64,000 nucleotides of DNA from Natrinema gelatinilyticum. Lineage in GTDB: Archaea > Halobacteriota > Halobacteria > Halobacteriales > Natrialbaceae. The stretch lies in contig NZ_CP100756.1 in assembly GCF_024266705.1 (NCBI RefSeq), forward strand, positions 1,736,001-1,800,000, read 5' to 3'. Below the pieces are notes generated by a model. It had not been told where the DNA came from and searched no databases. It worked only from the letters and a program-made list of their open reading frames with translations. This document shows positions 8,641-17,462 of the stretch, piece by piece. Both the position numbers and the translations under genes were made by a program. Position 1 is the first letter of the stretch, and the number at the start of each line of letters is the position of its first letter.

Positions 8641-9543
8641 ATGGTATCGGTAGATTTCGTTATCACACAGCTCATCACCGGAATCAGCATCGGGAGCCAG
8701 TTATTCTTGGTGGCTGTCGGACTGAGCCTCATCTTCGGTGTGATGGACGTATTGAACTTCGCCCACGGCGTCCTCTACATGATTGGCGCATACGTGGTGG
8801 TCCTGTTCGCGACCGGCGGTGAACTGCTGGGATTCGCCTTCCCCGAACTGGGTTATTGGATGGGACTCGTACTCGCCATGCTCATTGTGGGGCTCGTCGG
8901 CGCCTTTATCGAGTGGGGGTTCATCCGCCGAGTGTACGACCGAGAACCGCTCGACCAGTTACTGTTGACCTTCGCGTTCGTCCTTATTTTCACCGACATC
9001 ATCAGGGAACTGTTCGGGTCGGCCGCCAGCATCCAGCCGCCGGCCCTGCTTGCCGGCAATCTGATGCTCCCGGTCGGGTACACCATCTCCACCTACCGGG
9101 CGTTCGTCATCATGATGTCCGTCCTGACGATGGCCACCTTGCTGGCCACGCTTCGGTACACTAACGTCGGCCGAAAGGTCCGGGCGACGGCCAGCGACCG
9201 TGACATGTCACGGCTGCTCGGCGTCAACGTCCCGGTACTGTACACGGCCGTCTTTTTCGTCGGGGCTGCCCTCGCGGGCCTCGGCGGGGCACTCTCGGCA
9301 CCCATCCTGAGCATCAAGCCGGCGCTTGGCGACCAGATCATCATCCAGGCGTTCATCGTCGTCGTGCTGGGCGGCCTCGGCTCGTTCGGCGGGGCTTTCA
9401 TCGGCGCGTACGTCATCGGCATCATGTCGGCGATGGGGCCGGTCATCGGTGTGGCCGGTGCCGGTGAACTGATGCCGTTCCTGGCGATGATCCTCATCCT
9501 GCTGGTCAAGCCCGAGGGCCTGTTCGGGTCGGTGAAAGCATGA
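8641..9543 (+). CDS. livH: Branched-chain amino acid type ABC permease LivH
   Basis: Starting at ATG 8641 (300 residues), right after the TATA box, so the transcript is probably leaderless. A longer frame from 8575 would include the operator and was rejected. About eight membrane helices. Family hallmarks are SLIFGVMDVLNFAHGVLYM near residues 32-50 and the loop GRKVRATASDRDMSRLLGVN near 178-197. The C-terminal segment has VVLGGLGSFGGAFIGAYVIG. With LivM it forms the heterodimeric channel. It overlaps livG by 4 nt (ATGA), showing translational coupling. Confidence 0.93.
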   Translation: MVSVDFVITQLITGISIGSQLFLVAVGLSLIFGVMDVLNFAHGVLYMIGAYVVVLFATGGELLGFAFPELGYWMGLVLAMLIVGLVGAFIEWGFIRRVYDREPLDQLLLTFAFVLIFTDIIRELFGSAASIQPPALLAGNLMLPVGYTISTYRAFVIMMSVLTMATLLATLRYTNVGRKVRATASDRDMSRLLGVNVPVLYTAVFFVGAALAGLGGALSAPILSIKPALGDQIIIQAFIVVVLGGLGSFGGAFIGAYVIGIMSAMGPVIGVAGAGELMPFLAMILILLVKPEGLFGSVKA

Positions 9544-10313
9544 GTACGGTGCTGGAAACCGACGCACTCGAACGGCGGTTCGGCCGCCTCATCGCCGTCG
9601 ACGACGTCACGGTCAGCATCGACGACGACGAGATCACCAGCATCATCGGGCCGAACGGGGCCGGTAAGACCACGTTCTACAACCTGCTGAGCGGGACACT
9701 TATGCCCACCTCCGGGACGGTGAAGCTCCGCCCCCGGGACAGCACCGAACTGGTCGACGTCACCGAGGACGAGCCCCACGAAATCGCCCGTCGGGGCCTC
9801 TCGCGAGCCTACCAGATCAACAACGTCTTCGAAGGGTTGTCGGTGCTGAACAACGTCCGAGTGGCGCGAATCAGCAACGACCGGCGGACGAGCGACCTGA
9901 CCGCCATCACGAAAGACGACGATGAACTCACGGATGCCGCCCGGGAAATCCTCGAACTCACAAACCTCGAGGAGGTCGCCGACACCGAATGTGCGAACCT
10001 CTCACATGGCGACACGCGAAAAGTCGAGATCGCTCTTGCCCTCGGGACGGATCCGTCGATCATCCTGCTGGACGAGCCGACGGCTGGGATGAACAAGTCC
10101 GAGACCGACCGGATGGTCGACCTCATCCGCCGGCTTGACGAGGAGACCGACACGACGTTCGTCCTGACCGAACACGACATGGAGGTCGTACTGGGCATTT
10201 CTGACCGCATCCTCGTCCTGGAAAACGGGTCGCTGATCGCCGACGGCACGCCCGACGAGGTGATGGCCGACGAACGCGTTAAGGAGGCCTACCTGGGGGG
10301 TGAGGAAGCGTGA
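9540..10313 (+). CDS. livG: ABC transporter ATPase LivG
   Basis: A 257-residue ATPase with Walker A GPNGAGKTT near residue 38, signature LSHGD near 159, Walker B IILLDEP near 178 and the switch His in LTEHDMEVV. The signature is LSHGDTRKVE rather than the common LSYGQQR, but the key Ser-His-Gly core is kept. The Liv-type long insertion (GLSRAYQINNVFEGLSVLNN) is present. It pairs with LivF to energise LivHM. Start overlaps the end of livH and its end overlaps livF (ATGA-like GTGAG). Confidence 0.92.
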   Translation: MSTVLETDALERRFGRLIAVDDVTVSIDDDEITSIIGPNGAGKTTFYNLLSGTLMPTSGTVKLRPRDSTELVDVTEDEPHEIARRGLSRAYQINNVFEGLSVLNNVRVARISNDRRTSDLTAITKDDDELTDAAREILELTNLEEVADTECANLSHGDTRKVEIALALGTDPSIILLDEPTAGMNKSETDRMVDLIRRLDEETDTTFVLTEHDMEVVLGISDRILVLENGSLIADGTPDEVMADERVKEAYLGGEEA

Positions 10314-11026
10314 GCGTCCTCGAATGTGACGACGTCAACGCCTACTACGGTAACAGTCACGTCCTATTCGACCTGGCGATGAGCGTCGAGGAAAACGAGG
10401 TCGTCGGCCTGCTGGGCCGCAACGGCGCCGGCAAGACGACGACGCTCCGGACGATTACCGGTACAGTCCCCCGGCGCGAGGGCCACATCAGCTACCGAGG
10501 CCGGGACATCAGCCACGAGTCGGTCGACTCGATCAGCCGGTCGGGTATCAAGCTGGTGCCGGAAAAACGCCGGATCTTCCCCGACTTGACCGTCAACGAG
10601 AACATCCAGGTCGCCCGGGATACCTGCGCCGACCCTCGACCGATGGAGGAGATGTATGATGCCTTCCCAGTGTTGGCCGACCTCCGGGAGAGTCTGGGCC
10701 AGAACCTCTCTGGCGGCGAACAGCAGATGCTGTCGGTGGCTCGGGCGCTGGTCCAGGACCCGGACGTCCTCCTGCTCGACGAACCCACCGAGGGACTGGC
10801 GCCGGTCATCGTCGACGACCTGGCGGACGTCCTCGGTGACGTCGTCAAACGCGACGTGACGGTCGTCCTGACCGAACAGAACGTCGACTTCGCGCTGAGC
10901 CTTTCGGAACGGGCCTACATCATCGAGAAGGGCTCGAACGTCTGGGATGGTTCCGTCGACGACCTGCGGAACCGCGACGACCTGCTCGAACAGTACCTCT
11001 CGGTCGGCAGCGCCGAAGCGGACTGA
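10310..11026 (+). CDS. livF: ABC transporter ATPase LivF
   Basis: A 238-residue ATPase beginning with GTG at 10310 inside the livG stop (GTGAG overlap). Walker A GRNGAGKTT, signature LSGGEQQM, Walker B LLLDEPTEGLAP and the LTEQNVDFAL switch are intact. LLDEPTEGLAP is characteristic of LivF. Last gene of the livHGF transcript. Only an IS6 remnant and unassigned DNA separate it from the acyl-CoA synthetase, so the transport and activation genes may once have been one module. Confidence 0.92.
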   Translation: MSVLECDDVNAYYGNSHVLFDLAMSVEENEVVGLLGRNGAGKTTTLRTITGTVPRREGHISYRGRDISHESVDSISRSGIKLVPEKRRIFPDLTVNENIQVARDTCADPRPMEEMYDAFPVLADLRESLGQNLSGGEQQMLSVARALVQDPDVLLLDEPTEGLAPVIVDDLADVLGDVVKRDVTVVLTEQNVDFALSLSERAYIIEKGSNVWDGSVDDLRNRDDLLEQYLSVGSAEAD

Positions 11027-11144
11027 CTGAGCCGCTCGCCGATTGTTACCTACAAGTCAGGCATAAAGCCTCACCCTCACGGAGCGCCGGGCGCCCGATT
11101 CCATCGGACGCACAAACTCTCGGGGGCTCAGAGCGACCCGCCGA

Positions 11145-11596
11145 CGGCGCAGCCGTCGCGGGTCGCGGTCGACGAGAAACAGATCGAGGTAGACGTCGAA
11201 AAGAAGTGGTTGTACGCCGCGATCGACACAGAATCAAAACTACTTTTCGAAATCGACGTGTTCAGCCGCCGCGGGACTGACCCCGCAGCGGCGTTCCTGC
11301 ACCGACTCACCCCGAAACACGATATCGCCGAGACAGAGTTTCTCGTCGATGCTGGCGGCCATCTGACTGTCCTCGCTCGTCATGAATTGAGCGGTCAGCT
11401 CAACTACAGCGATCGAAACCACGTCGAAAAGTGGTTTCAGACTGTCTCAATGAGGATCGACCGCTTTCACTCGTTCTGGCGGGGCAGTTCAGCCAGCGCA
11501 CGCCGCTGGCTGAAACGGTTCAGACACCACTATAACCACGATCGACCGAATCAAGCGCTCAATGGCCGAACGCCGGCTGAGGAGGTGCTGAACTAG
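11145..11596 (+). pseudogene. 5'-truncated IS6-family transposase
   Basis: The frame reads VAVDEKQIEVDVEKKWLYAA, FSRRGTD, FLVDAGGHLT and HYNHDRPNQALNGRTPAEE, covering the first catalytic Asp (AVDEK), the second (FLVDAG) and the Glu region (DRNHVEKWFQTV) of the haloarchaeal IS6 family. The N-terminal HTH is missing and no ATG lies upstream in frame near the family start. The 5' part is replaced by unrelated sequence after livF. No flanking inverted repeats were identified. Confidence 0.75.
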
Positions 11597-11808
11597 ACAG
11601 TGCCCAACAAAAGATACTCCCGAATCCTCTACAGGATAGGGATAACGGCTGGTTGGCACAGCCAGCGGTTCGCCTGTTCGACCGTAGCGAGGGCAGTTTC
11701 GCCCCGCGAGAACAGGTCACGAACCGCGAACCGTAACATCCCAACTGCGGTCGGGAATCCCCGTCCTCAGCAAGCGCCCGAATGGGCGCGAGCAGGGCGA
11801 GGAGGATG
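11597..11808. other. Intergenic, possible transposase fragment
   Basis: On the minus strand a short frame reads LRFAVRDLFSRGETALATVE, which looks like coding sequence from another haloarchaeal transposase but is interrupted by a stop. Nothing else is supported. Confidence 0.3.
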
Positions 11809-13497
11809 TCAAACGTGCTCTTTCCAGTCCGGAAGGTGGACTTCCCGGTCCCAGCCGTGGTCGTCGCGGTCCTGTTCCGCGTTGGCGAGTTCGACACGCT
11901 GGATGCGCTCGGAGGGCGTCCGCGGGAACTCGTCGACGAACTCGACGTAGCGGGGCACCTTGAACGGCGCGAGTTCCCGCCCAACGTGAGTGATGATGTC
12001 TTCCTCCAGAACCTCGTTGCTGCTTCGCTTGACCTGGACCTTCACGACTTCTCCGTACACGGTGTGGGGCGCGGGGAAGATCGCGCTGGCTTCGACGCCA
12101 TCGAGTTCGTCGATGACGTTCTCAACCTCCCGCGCGGAGATGTTCTCGCCGGCGCGACGAACCATGAACTTCCTGCGGTCCACGTAGTAGCAGAACCCGT
12201 CCTCGTCCTCACGTGCTATGTCACCGGAGTGGAGCCAGCCGTCCTGAATCGTCTCCGCCGTCTGGTCGAGTAGTCCCACGTACTCGGCCATCGCACCGAC
12301 GTCGGTCCGGAGGAGTTCGCCCGTCTCGCCGACCGGAACCTCCTGTCTGTCCTCCACGAATTTGACCTCGTGACCGAGGTCTGGAAACATCGGCTTGCCG
12401 ATGGCACCGTGACGGCGCTCGTCGAGCGCCGGGTAGTTCATGAGCAGGACGGGATTTTCGGTCTGGGAGTAGATTTGGACGACATCGAGATCGAACAGCG
12501 CTTCCAGGGAGTCCCACTGCTCGTCCCCGATTGGACCGATTGCGAGGTCGAGGTCGTTGTCCGGGACGGAGTCCTCGTCGTACTTCGCCAGCAGCATCTG
12601 GACGACCCCACCGAGAATATTGACCGAAGTGACGTCGTGGGGGACCACGTGGTCAAAAAACGCCGATCCTGAGAAACTGTCGGCGAAGACCCAGCCACTC
12701 CCGTGGAGGGTCTTCGCCAGCATCCCATAACACTGGTTGTTGGCGTGAAAGAGCGGAAACGGATTGTAGTTGACGTCGTCCTCGCCGAGTGGTGCACCGA
12801 GGAAACTCTTCGCGGAGAGGAGATAGGATTCGTTAGTATGCAGTGCCGGTTTCGGCATGCCGGTGGTTCCAGACGTGTAAAGGATGCTTACCGGATCGTC
12901 GCGGTCTTGTTCGTGGTCGGGATTTCGAGTCGTCCCTGCCTCGGAGACGAGTGTCGAGAGCGTGACCGTCTCGGCACCGTCGACGTCGTACTCGCGGTCC
13001 TCGTCAGTCATTCCGTCGAGGACGACGACCGTCACGCAGTCCTCGAAGTCGGGGACGACCGCGTCGAGGATGCCGAGGTAGTCGTTGTCCGGCTGGACGA
13101 GGATGGTCGAGATATCCGCCGTATCGATCGCGTGACGAACTTCCCGCTCTCGGTACTGCCAGTTGATCGGGGTCTGAACGGCTCCAATCTTCGTACATCC
13201 GTAGATAGCAGTGACGTACTCGGGGCTGTTCACGAGGTGCAGCCCCACCCGGTCGCCCGCTGTAACCCCGGTGCTAGCCAGCGCGTGGGCCACCTCGTTG
13301 GCGCGCGCGTTGGTCTCGCCGAAGGTGAATGACGCCCCCGTCGTCGCGTCGGTCATGTACTGCCGGTCGGGCCACAACTGTGCCGCCGTTTCGATGACGC
13401 CCTTTACCGTCTCGACCTCTCGCATTGCCGGGGTCAACGATTTCTGGACGGCCTCGTACGTGAGTCCGTGCTCGTCCACGGTTTCGTGTTCGGTCAT
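11809..13497 (-). CDS. Acyl-CoA synthetase / AMP-forming CoA ligase (CaiC-like)
   Basis: From ATG 13497 (562 residues) the protein has the adenylate-forming domains in order. Motif A3 is ILYTSGTTGMPKP, A5 is VQIYSQTENP, A7 is DGWLHSGDIA and the hinge is YVDRRKFMVRRAGENIS. It should activate a carboxylic acid to acyl-AMP and then acyl-CoA; the order of motifs resembles crotonobetaine/carnitine-CoA ligases. The A10 region, usually PRTxxGKIxK, reads PRTPSERIQRVEL and lacks the catalytic Lys. A start at 13542 (45 nt upstream) is possible; the 13632 start is unlikely. It sits downstream of an SDR gene on the same strand and near a Liv transporter. Substrate unknown. Confidence 0.85.
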   Translation of the reverse strand: MTEHETVDEHGLTYEAVQKSLTPAMREVETVKGVIETAAQLWPDRQYMTDATTGASFTFGETNARANEVAHALASTGVTAGDRVGLHLVNSPEYVTAIYGCTKIGAVQTPINWQYREREVRHAIDTADISTILVQPDNDYLGILDAVVPDFEDCVTVVVLDGMTDEDREYDVDGAETVTLSTLVSEAGTTRNPDHEQDRDDPVSILYTSGTTGMPKPALHTNESYLLSAKSFLGAPLGEDDVNYNPFPLFHANNQCYGMLAKTLHGSGWVFADSFSGSAFFDHVVPHDVTSVNILGGVVQMLLAKYDEDSVPDNDLDLAIGPIGDEQWDSLEALFDLDVVQIYSQTENPVLLMNYPALDERRHGAIGKPMFPDLGHEVKFVEDRQEVPVGETGELLRTDVGAMAEYVGLLDQTAETIQDGWLHSGDIAREDEDGFCYYVDRRKFMVRRAGENISAREVENVIDELDGVEASAIFPAPHTVYGEVVKVQVKRSSNEVLEEDIITHVGRELAPFKVPRYVEFVDEFPRTPSERIQRVELANAEQDRDDHGWDREVHLPDWKEHV

Positions 13498-13732
13498 ACT
13501 GATATCCTCGGTTTCTGGAAGACAATAGGTGTACGTTGCCATGGGAACGTCGGCGGTGACCGGTCTGGTCTCCCGGCCGAACGCCGGGGTTCCCCTCGCC
13601 GTTGGTGGATTCCGTGGCGGCGGGTCCCACAACGAGTCTGGGATACGGCGAGTGCCGGTCCCTTCCGAGACACCGACCGTTCCAGATTTGGGAACGCTGG
13701 TCCCGACGAACCGTTCCTCGGGCGATGGGGGG

Positions 13733-14503
13733 CTACCCGGTGTGGGTCACCCCGCCGTTGACGACGAGTGATTCCCCGTTGACGTAGGACGACTGGTCGC
13801 TCGCGAGAAAGAGCGCGGCGTCGGCGACTTCCTCGGGGGTTCCGAAGCGTTCCATCGGAATCGATTCCGTGGCGTACTGGTCGCCGTGGTCGGTGCCGAC
13901 GATGGGAACGTCTTCCTCGGTCATCGCCGTCCCGATGATACCGGGCATGATGGCGTTGACACGGATGCCTGCATCGCCGAAGCGGTCCGCTAGCGAGTAC
14001 GTCATCGACGCGACTGCGCCCTTCGTCAGGTCGTAGGCGGTGTACGCGCCGAGTGCGCGAATCGAACCGATCGAGGACATGTTGACGATGCTTCCGCCAT
14101 CGGAATCGAGCATGCGTTCGGCGGCGACCTGTGACCCGAAGAACACGCCCTTCACGTTGACGTCGAGAAACTGCTGGAGTCCCTCCTCGCGAACCTCCAG
14201 GAACTCTTCGCCTCTGAATATTCCGGCGTTGTTGACCATCACGTTCACGCCACCGAACTCTTCTGCAGCCTCGACGGCGTCATCGAGGTCGGCGCGGTTC
14301 GTGACGTCACAGTTAACGAACGTACCGCGTCCGCCCTCCGTTTCGACGAGTTCGTGGGTGGGGGGTCCGCTCTGGCGAGGTTCTTCTCGCACGTCGGCCA
14401 CGACCACGTCCGCACCTGCAGCCGCGAACGTTCGACAGATTTCCCGTCCGTTTCCGCTTGCACCGCCCGTAACGACGGCGACTGCGTCGCTAAGTTGTGT
14501 CAC
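13733..14503 (-). CDS. SDR-family oxidoreductase
   Basis: Starting at GTG 14503 (VTQLSDAVAVVTGG) the protein is 256 residues, the usual classical SDR length; an ATG at 14527 would add eight residues. It has the cofactor motif TGGASGNG, VVVADV (acidic residue after strand 2 suggests NAD), NNAGIF, the catalytic Ser in NMSSIGS, and YDLTK with Tyr and Lys. The C-terminus ends VNGESLVVNGGVTHTG. It probably oxidises an alcohol or reduces a keto group. It is located between the acyl-CoA synthetase and the Bat-type regulator on the same strand. Confidence 0.85.
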   Translation of the reverse strand: MTQLSDAVAVVTGGASGNGREICRTFAAAGADVVVADVREEPRQSGPPTHELVETEGGRGTFVNCDVTNRADLDDAVEAAEEFGGVNVMVNNAGIFRGEEFLEVREEGLQQFLDVNVKGVFFGSQVAAERMLDSDGGSIVNMSSIGSIRALGAYTAYDLTKGAVASMTYSLADRFGDAGIRVNAIMPGIIGTAMTEEDVPIVGTDHGDQYATESIPMERFGTPEEVADAALFLASDQSSYVNGESLVVNGGVTHTG

Positions 14504-14578
14504 ACCCGTTAAATGACATTCCGGCAACGAAGGCGGTAGGGTTTCCAGGGGAACCTCTGGCTGTCGGCTCTCTGTCCG

Positions 14579-15283
14579 TCAGGACTCCACGTCGTCCATC
14601 GCGCCCACGAGTGCAGTCAGTAGTTTCCGCTCGCCGCGGCGGACGTTTTTCGAGAGGGCGGTCGTCGAGACGTCGAATTCGGCTGCGAGGTCGGTAACGG
14701 TCGCATCACGCGGGGTTTCGTAGTGACCGGCTTCCATCGCACGCCGAATCGTCTTCGCTTCGGTATCGGTCAATCCCCGAACGGCGTCCAGGACGTCTTT
14801 CGCCGTGTTCACGTTATTGATGACATCAAAGTAGTCCGCGAAAGAGAGCGTATTCCGTGACTCGACGGAAAAGTCATTGTCTCGCGAGAGATCCGAGAGT
14901 GCGTCGTCGGCTATCCGTTCGCGGTCGAATCCCACGTGCCACTGTTCCGACCCGTTCTGAGCCTCGAAGGGTCCTGTCAGGTAGCCGTCGTAGTCGCGCA
15001 ACGTCCGCATCGCGCTGGTCTCCTCGATTTTGTTCCGGATGAGCGCCTGGTCACCTCGACGCGCGAGCAGGCTGTACCGATCCATCGCGTCGTGGTCACT
15101 GAGCATCGTCAGCGTTCGGTCTAGCTCCTCGCGGTCCTCGGCCGACACCATTATTCGCGTCTCCAACTCCTTCGTCGTCCTGTCGAACTCCCAGTGTACC
15201 CCCTTCAGGCGGACGTCATATCTGTCGCTGGCCTCGATGTACGGACAGTCGTACTGGACCATATCTAACGAAATTGATATCAT
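14579..15283 (-). CDS. Bat-type helix-turn-helix transcriptional regulator
   Basis: A 234-residue protein. Residues about 1-165 form a haloarchaeal N-terminal sensor/GAF-like region without known ligand residues. Residues 170-230 are the HTH_10 (Bat) domain with LTDTEAKTIRRAMEAGHY and DLAAEFDVSTTALSKNVRRG. An internal Met at residue 8 (15262) is an alternative start. Family members regulate neighbouring catabolic or bacterioopsin genes. Being last in a same-strand set with the SDR and acyl-CoA synthetase, it is a candidate regulator of them (inference). Confidence 0.85.
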   Translation of the reverse strand: MISISLDMVQYDCPYIEASDRYDVRLKGVHWEFDRTTKELETRIMVSAEDREELDRTLTMLSDHDAMDRYSLLARRGDQALIRNKIEETSAMRTLRDYDGYLTGPFEAQNGSEQWHVGFDRERIADDALSDLSRDNDFSVESRNTLSFADYFDVINNVNTAKDVLDAVRGLTDTEAKTIRRAMEAGHYETPRDATVTDLAAEFDVSTTALSKNVRRGERKLLTALVGAMDDVES

Positions 15284-15829
15284 GATTTTCCCCCACGTTG
15301 CATGAGTAGAAATTCTTGGACCAGAATAAGGTTTTGCATTCTCGTGGGCAGTGGCCCGCGAACGTGGCGATCCTCGTCGAGATGGCAGGCGAACAGAGAC
15401 ACTTCTACTGGCTCGTGTTTCCCATCAGGCTCCTCTCGCTTTCTCTGTTCTTCAGAGTGAACTACAGTCGGGAGATACAGCAGGGCGGCACGAGAGAGAC
15501 GAAACATCTTCAGTGTAGCGGCCTTCAACTCGTTCGTTCCAATCGAATCAGAGACAGTGTCTTTTAATCCGGCAGTATCTCGACGTGGGGGCTCAGAAAC
15601 AGTATTATCAGTAAAAATACTGGTTCAAAACGTGTCAGCAGTGGCTCGAGGAGGAGAAACCTCGTATCGCACTCGCACATCTGTTCGACCTGTATGGACC
15701 ACCGGCTATAAGAGCACCATATCACCGTACCGGTTCAATTACAATTTTGCAAATACACGGTAGCTGTAGTATTATATTTGGATCACAGTCAATAACAGAA
15801 TACTCACTCCGCATCTGCTAAGTCACGTC
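15284..15829. other. Intergenic; promoter of the repeat protein
   Basis: About 545 bp with no supported gene. The last 70 bp are A/T-rich; TATTATATTT near 15771-15780 is a good TATA candidate for the gene at 15830, implying a 5' leader of about 25-30 nt. Confidence 0.5.
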
Positions 15830-17416
15830 ATGGTAGAAGATCGCCAGAACCACGACGGACTGAAGCGGAGAGGCTACCTCAAAGGAATCGCGGCAACCGG
15901 ACTTGGCGTCGGCATCGTTAGCATGTCGACTGCCAGTACGTACGCGAGCGATGACGAGAGTAAGGGTAGTACGCATAATGTCGACGGTGACAGCGTGTAC
16001 CTGGTCTTCGGTGCCGATTCGTCCGAGGACGAACTCGACGCGTGGGTTTCCGAACACGAAGACGAGATCGCCACGGGATCGCAAGACTCCACCACACAAG
16101 TCATTCAATATCAGGACGTCTCCCAGCTCAACGTCAATCAGCAGGCCAACGCCGTCAGTATCGCTATCGATGGCGGAGAGGCGACGGCAATTCAGCAGGC
16201 CGACCAGAACAACCGCAACACCCAGCAGGGACGCGCTGAGTCGATAAACATCTCCGAAACGGAGAACAGTGAGACGTTCAACGGCGTCGGTAACGTGTAC
16301 ATCGTCTTCGCCGAAGAGACTGGATATCGGGAATTCAACGGCTGGGTCGTCGGTGACGAGATCTACCAGAGCGAGCAGTCCGCGCAGGCGTCGATCGAAC
16401 AGTCTCAGGAGGTCAACCAGTTTAACTACAGCAGCCAGAGCACTGCTGTCGCCATCGCTGAAGACGGCAGCGACGCCGAGGCCTACCAGCAGAGCGCGCA
16501 GACCAACGAGAACTACCAGCACGCCGAGGCAGTCGCGGCGAACCTCGGCGGGGACGAGAAAGGGAAGAAGAAGAAGGGTAAGAAGAGGAAGAAGGGTAAG
16601 AAAGGTAAGAAGAAGACAGTTGACGGTCAGGAGGCAACCGCATCAATCGAACAGTGGCAAGAGGTATCTCAACTCAACGTCAGCGAGCAGGGTGTCGCTA
16701 TCGCGATCGCCGTCGGTAGCGACAGCGTCGCGGAGGCGTACCAGGTGAGTTCACAGTTTAACCTCAACGAGCAGGTCGCCGATGCGACTGCGATCAACTT
16801 CGAGTGGACGTCCGCCGCCGAAGTCGTCGCCAACGCGGACATGGTCGGCGAATTCTCAGACGAGAAGATGGACCGCACCGATGACGGTTCGTCCCAATCG
16901 AATACCCAGGAGGCGTCCGCGGATATCACGCAGGTTCAGAGCGTTGGGCAAGAGAACATCAGCTTACAGAACGCCGCGGTCGCCGTCGGAACCGACGGTA
17001 GCACCGCGACAGCTCGACAGGAGAGCTACCAGGCGAACTTAAACGCACAGGTCGCTTCCGCGGAAGCGCTGAACCTCGACAGTTCTCACTGCAGCGCGAC
17101 CGCAGTGGTGAGCGGAGAAGACTCGAACGGCGACGAATCGTGGGCGATCGCCTACGAAAACGGCGACAACGAGACCGCACAGCAGGTGGCTACCGCTGAA
17201 ATCAACCAACTACAGTTCATCGAACAGCTGAACGTCAACGAACAGAACGGTGCAATCGCCTATGCCGCCGACAGCTGCGACGCGGTGGCCGAGCAGCTAA
17301 ATTACCAGCTGAACCAGAACGTACAGGAGGCCGAAGCGAGCGCTGTCAATGAAGGTGAAGGAGATACGGACAAGAAGGAGAAGAAGAAGGAGGAGAAAGG
17401 CAAGAAGAAGGCCTGA
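15830..17416 (+). CDS. Tat-exported Q/N-rich repeat protein with curlin-like blocks
   Basis: 528 residues. A Tat signal (KRRGYLK, residues 12-18, hydrophobic to about 38) predicts folded export. Two copies of a short module (VYLVFG...LDAWV at about 55-73 and VYIVFA...FNGWV at 156-173) precede Q/N-rich blocks. Five blocks follow at about 88-139, 184-238, 266-322, 361-416 and 452-507. Each has the pattern Q-x3-V-x-Q-x-N-x3-Q, an alternating Ala/Ile stretch, then Q-x3-Q-x-N-x-N-x-Q, like the Q/N ladders of curlin beta-solenoids. Lys-rich tracts lie at 244-262 and 515-528, very unusual for a haloarchaeon. No LPXTG or PGF-type anchor is seen. A surface fibre or biofilm matrix role is inference; no named family is claimed. 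Confidence 0.8.
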   Translation: MVEDRQNHDGLKRRGYLKGIAATGLGVGIVSMSTASTYASDDESKGSTHNVDGDSVYLVFGADSSEDELDAWVSEHEDEIATGSQDSTTQVIQYQDVSQLNVNQQANAVSIAIDGGEATAIQQADQNNRNTQQGRAESINISETENSETFNGVGNVYIVFAEETGYREFNGWVVGDEIYQSEQSAQASIEQSQEVNQFNYSSQSTAVAIAEDGSDAEAYQQSAQTNENYQHAEAVAANLGGDEKGKKKKGKKRKKGKKGKKKTVDGQEATASIEQWQEVSQLNVSEQGVAIAIAVGSDSVAEAYQVSSQFNLNEQVADATAINFEWTSAAEVVANADMVGEFSDEKMDRTDDGSSQSNTQEASADITQVQSVGQENISLQNAAVAVGTDGSTATARQESYQANLNAQVASAEALNLDSSHCSATAVVSGEDSNGDESWAIAYENGDNETAQQVATAEINQLQFIEQLNVNEQNGAIAYAADSCDAVAEQLNYQLNQNVQEAEASAVNEGEGDTDKKEKKKEEKGKKKA

Positions 17417-17462
17417 TAGACGTTCACTCGGCTATCACCTGTCGACCCGAAATCCTTTCCTA

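Noticed and set aside
16561..16619. AAG/GAA-rich tract as a simple sequence error or frameshift
   Set aside because: The frame remains open on both sides, and the Q/N block pattern continues in the same frame; the C-terminus has a second Lys tract.
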